Assembly (NCBI GenBank): GCA_040382235.1
Contig: JBEIFV010000295.1
Location: 1 to 5,052 of the forward strand
Length of the DNA stretch: 5,052 nucleotides
Direction of reading: 5' to 3'
Source of the DNA: JAEUOS01 sp040382235
Lineage (GTDB): Bacteria; Pseudomonadota; Gammaproteobacteria; Burkholderiales; JAEUOS01
Position 1 is the first letter of the stretch; every line of letters begins with the position of its first letter. A model generated the notes under the pieces. It was not told the origin of the DNA. It saw nothing but the letters and a program-made list of their open reading frames with translations, and made no database searches. Positions 5,045 to 5,052 of this stretch are shown here, in pieces. A program made the position numbers and the translations under genes.

Positions 5045-5052
5045 GACATGGA

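Overview
The window looks like a core-metabolism locus from a GC-rich betaproteobacterium, most likely of the order Burkholderiales. The evidence is the protein types (a 329-residue MalDH of the betaproteobacterial form, a GntR/HutC regulator, SdhC/SdhD of proteobacterial type) and the gene order, which resembles the gltA-sdhBADC-gntR-mdh-citE-prp/acn neighbourhood I know from that order. The genus cannot be fixed from the sequence. No mobile element, CRISPR array, tRNA or rRNA was seen. The window is almost wholly coding.

Layout. Left arm, minus strand, read right to left: mdh (malate dehydrogenase, 2464-1475), an HpcH/HpaI aldolase/CitE-like CoA-ester lyase (1436-438) and prpB (2-methylisocitrate lyase, starting at 430 and running off the left edge). 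Right arm, plus strand: a GntR-family regulator (2683-3444), then sdhC (3561-3959), sdhD (3981-4325) and the first 235 codons of sdhA (from 4337). The two arms diverge from a 218-bp intergenic region (2465-2682). It holds an AT-rich palindrome built from four 7-bp units, a plausible mdh promoter, a leader hairpin and a hairpin around the gntR start codon. The 116-bp gntR-sdhC gap holds a perfect TATAAT box.

How the genes work together. Succinate dehydrogenase (SdhCDA, with SdhB presumably just outside) oxidises succinate to fumarate and passes electrons to quinone; malate dehydrogenase makes oxaloacetate. PrpB releases succinate and pyruvate from 2-methylisocitrate, the last step of propionate breakdown, and so feeds SdhCDAB. 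The CitE-like enzyme keeps the metal ligands and C-terminal Asp of malyl-CoA/methylmalyl-CoA lyases, so it may connect acyl-CoA and glyoxylate to the same C4 pool; its substrate is not known. The GntR protein in the middle is the obvious candidate regulator of one or both arms.

Oddities. The sdhA frame is cut by a TAA at 5042-5044 where the family has Glu (GAA). Four other unlikely residues lie within the preceding 86 bases, and each can be explained by one transversion. The cluster abuts the window edge, so base-call error at a contig end is the leading explanation, with a real pseudogene second. A terminator-like hairpin sits exactly between a GGAG motif and the ATG of the CitE-like gene. 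I found no evidence for a previously undescribed system; the interest is mostly regulatory.
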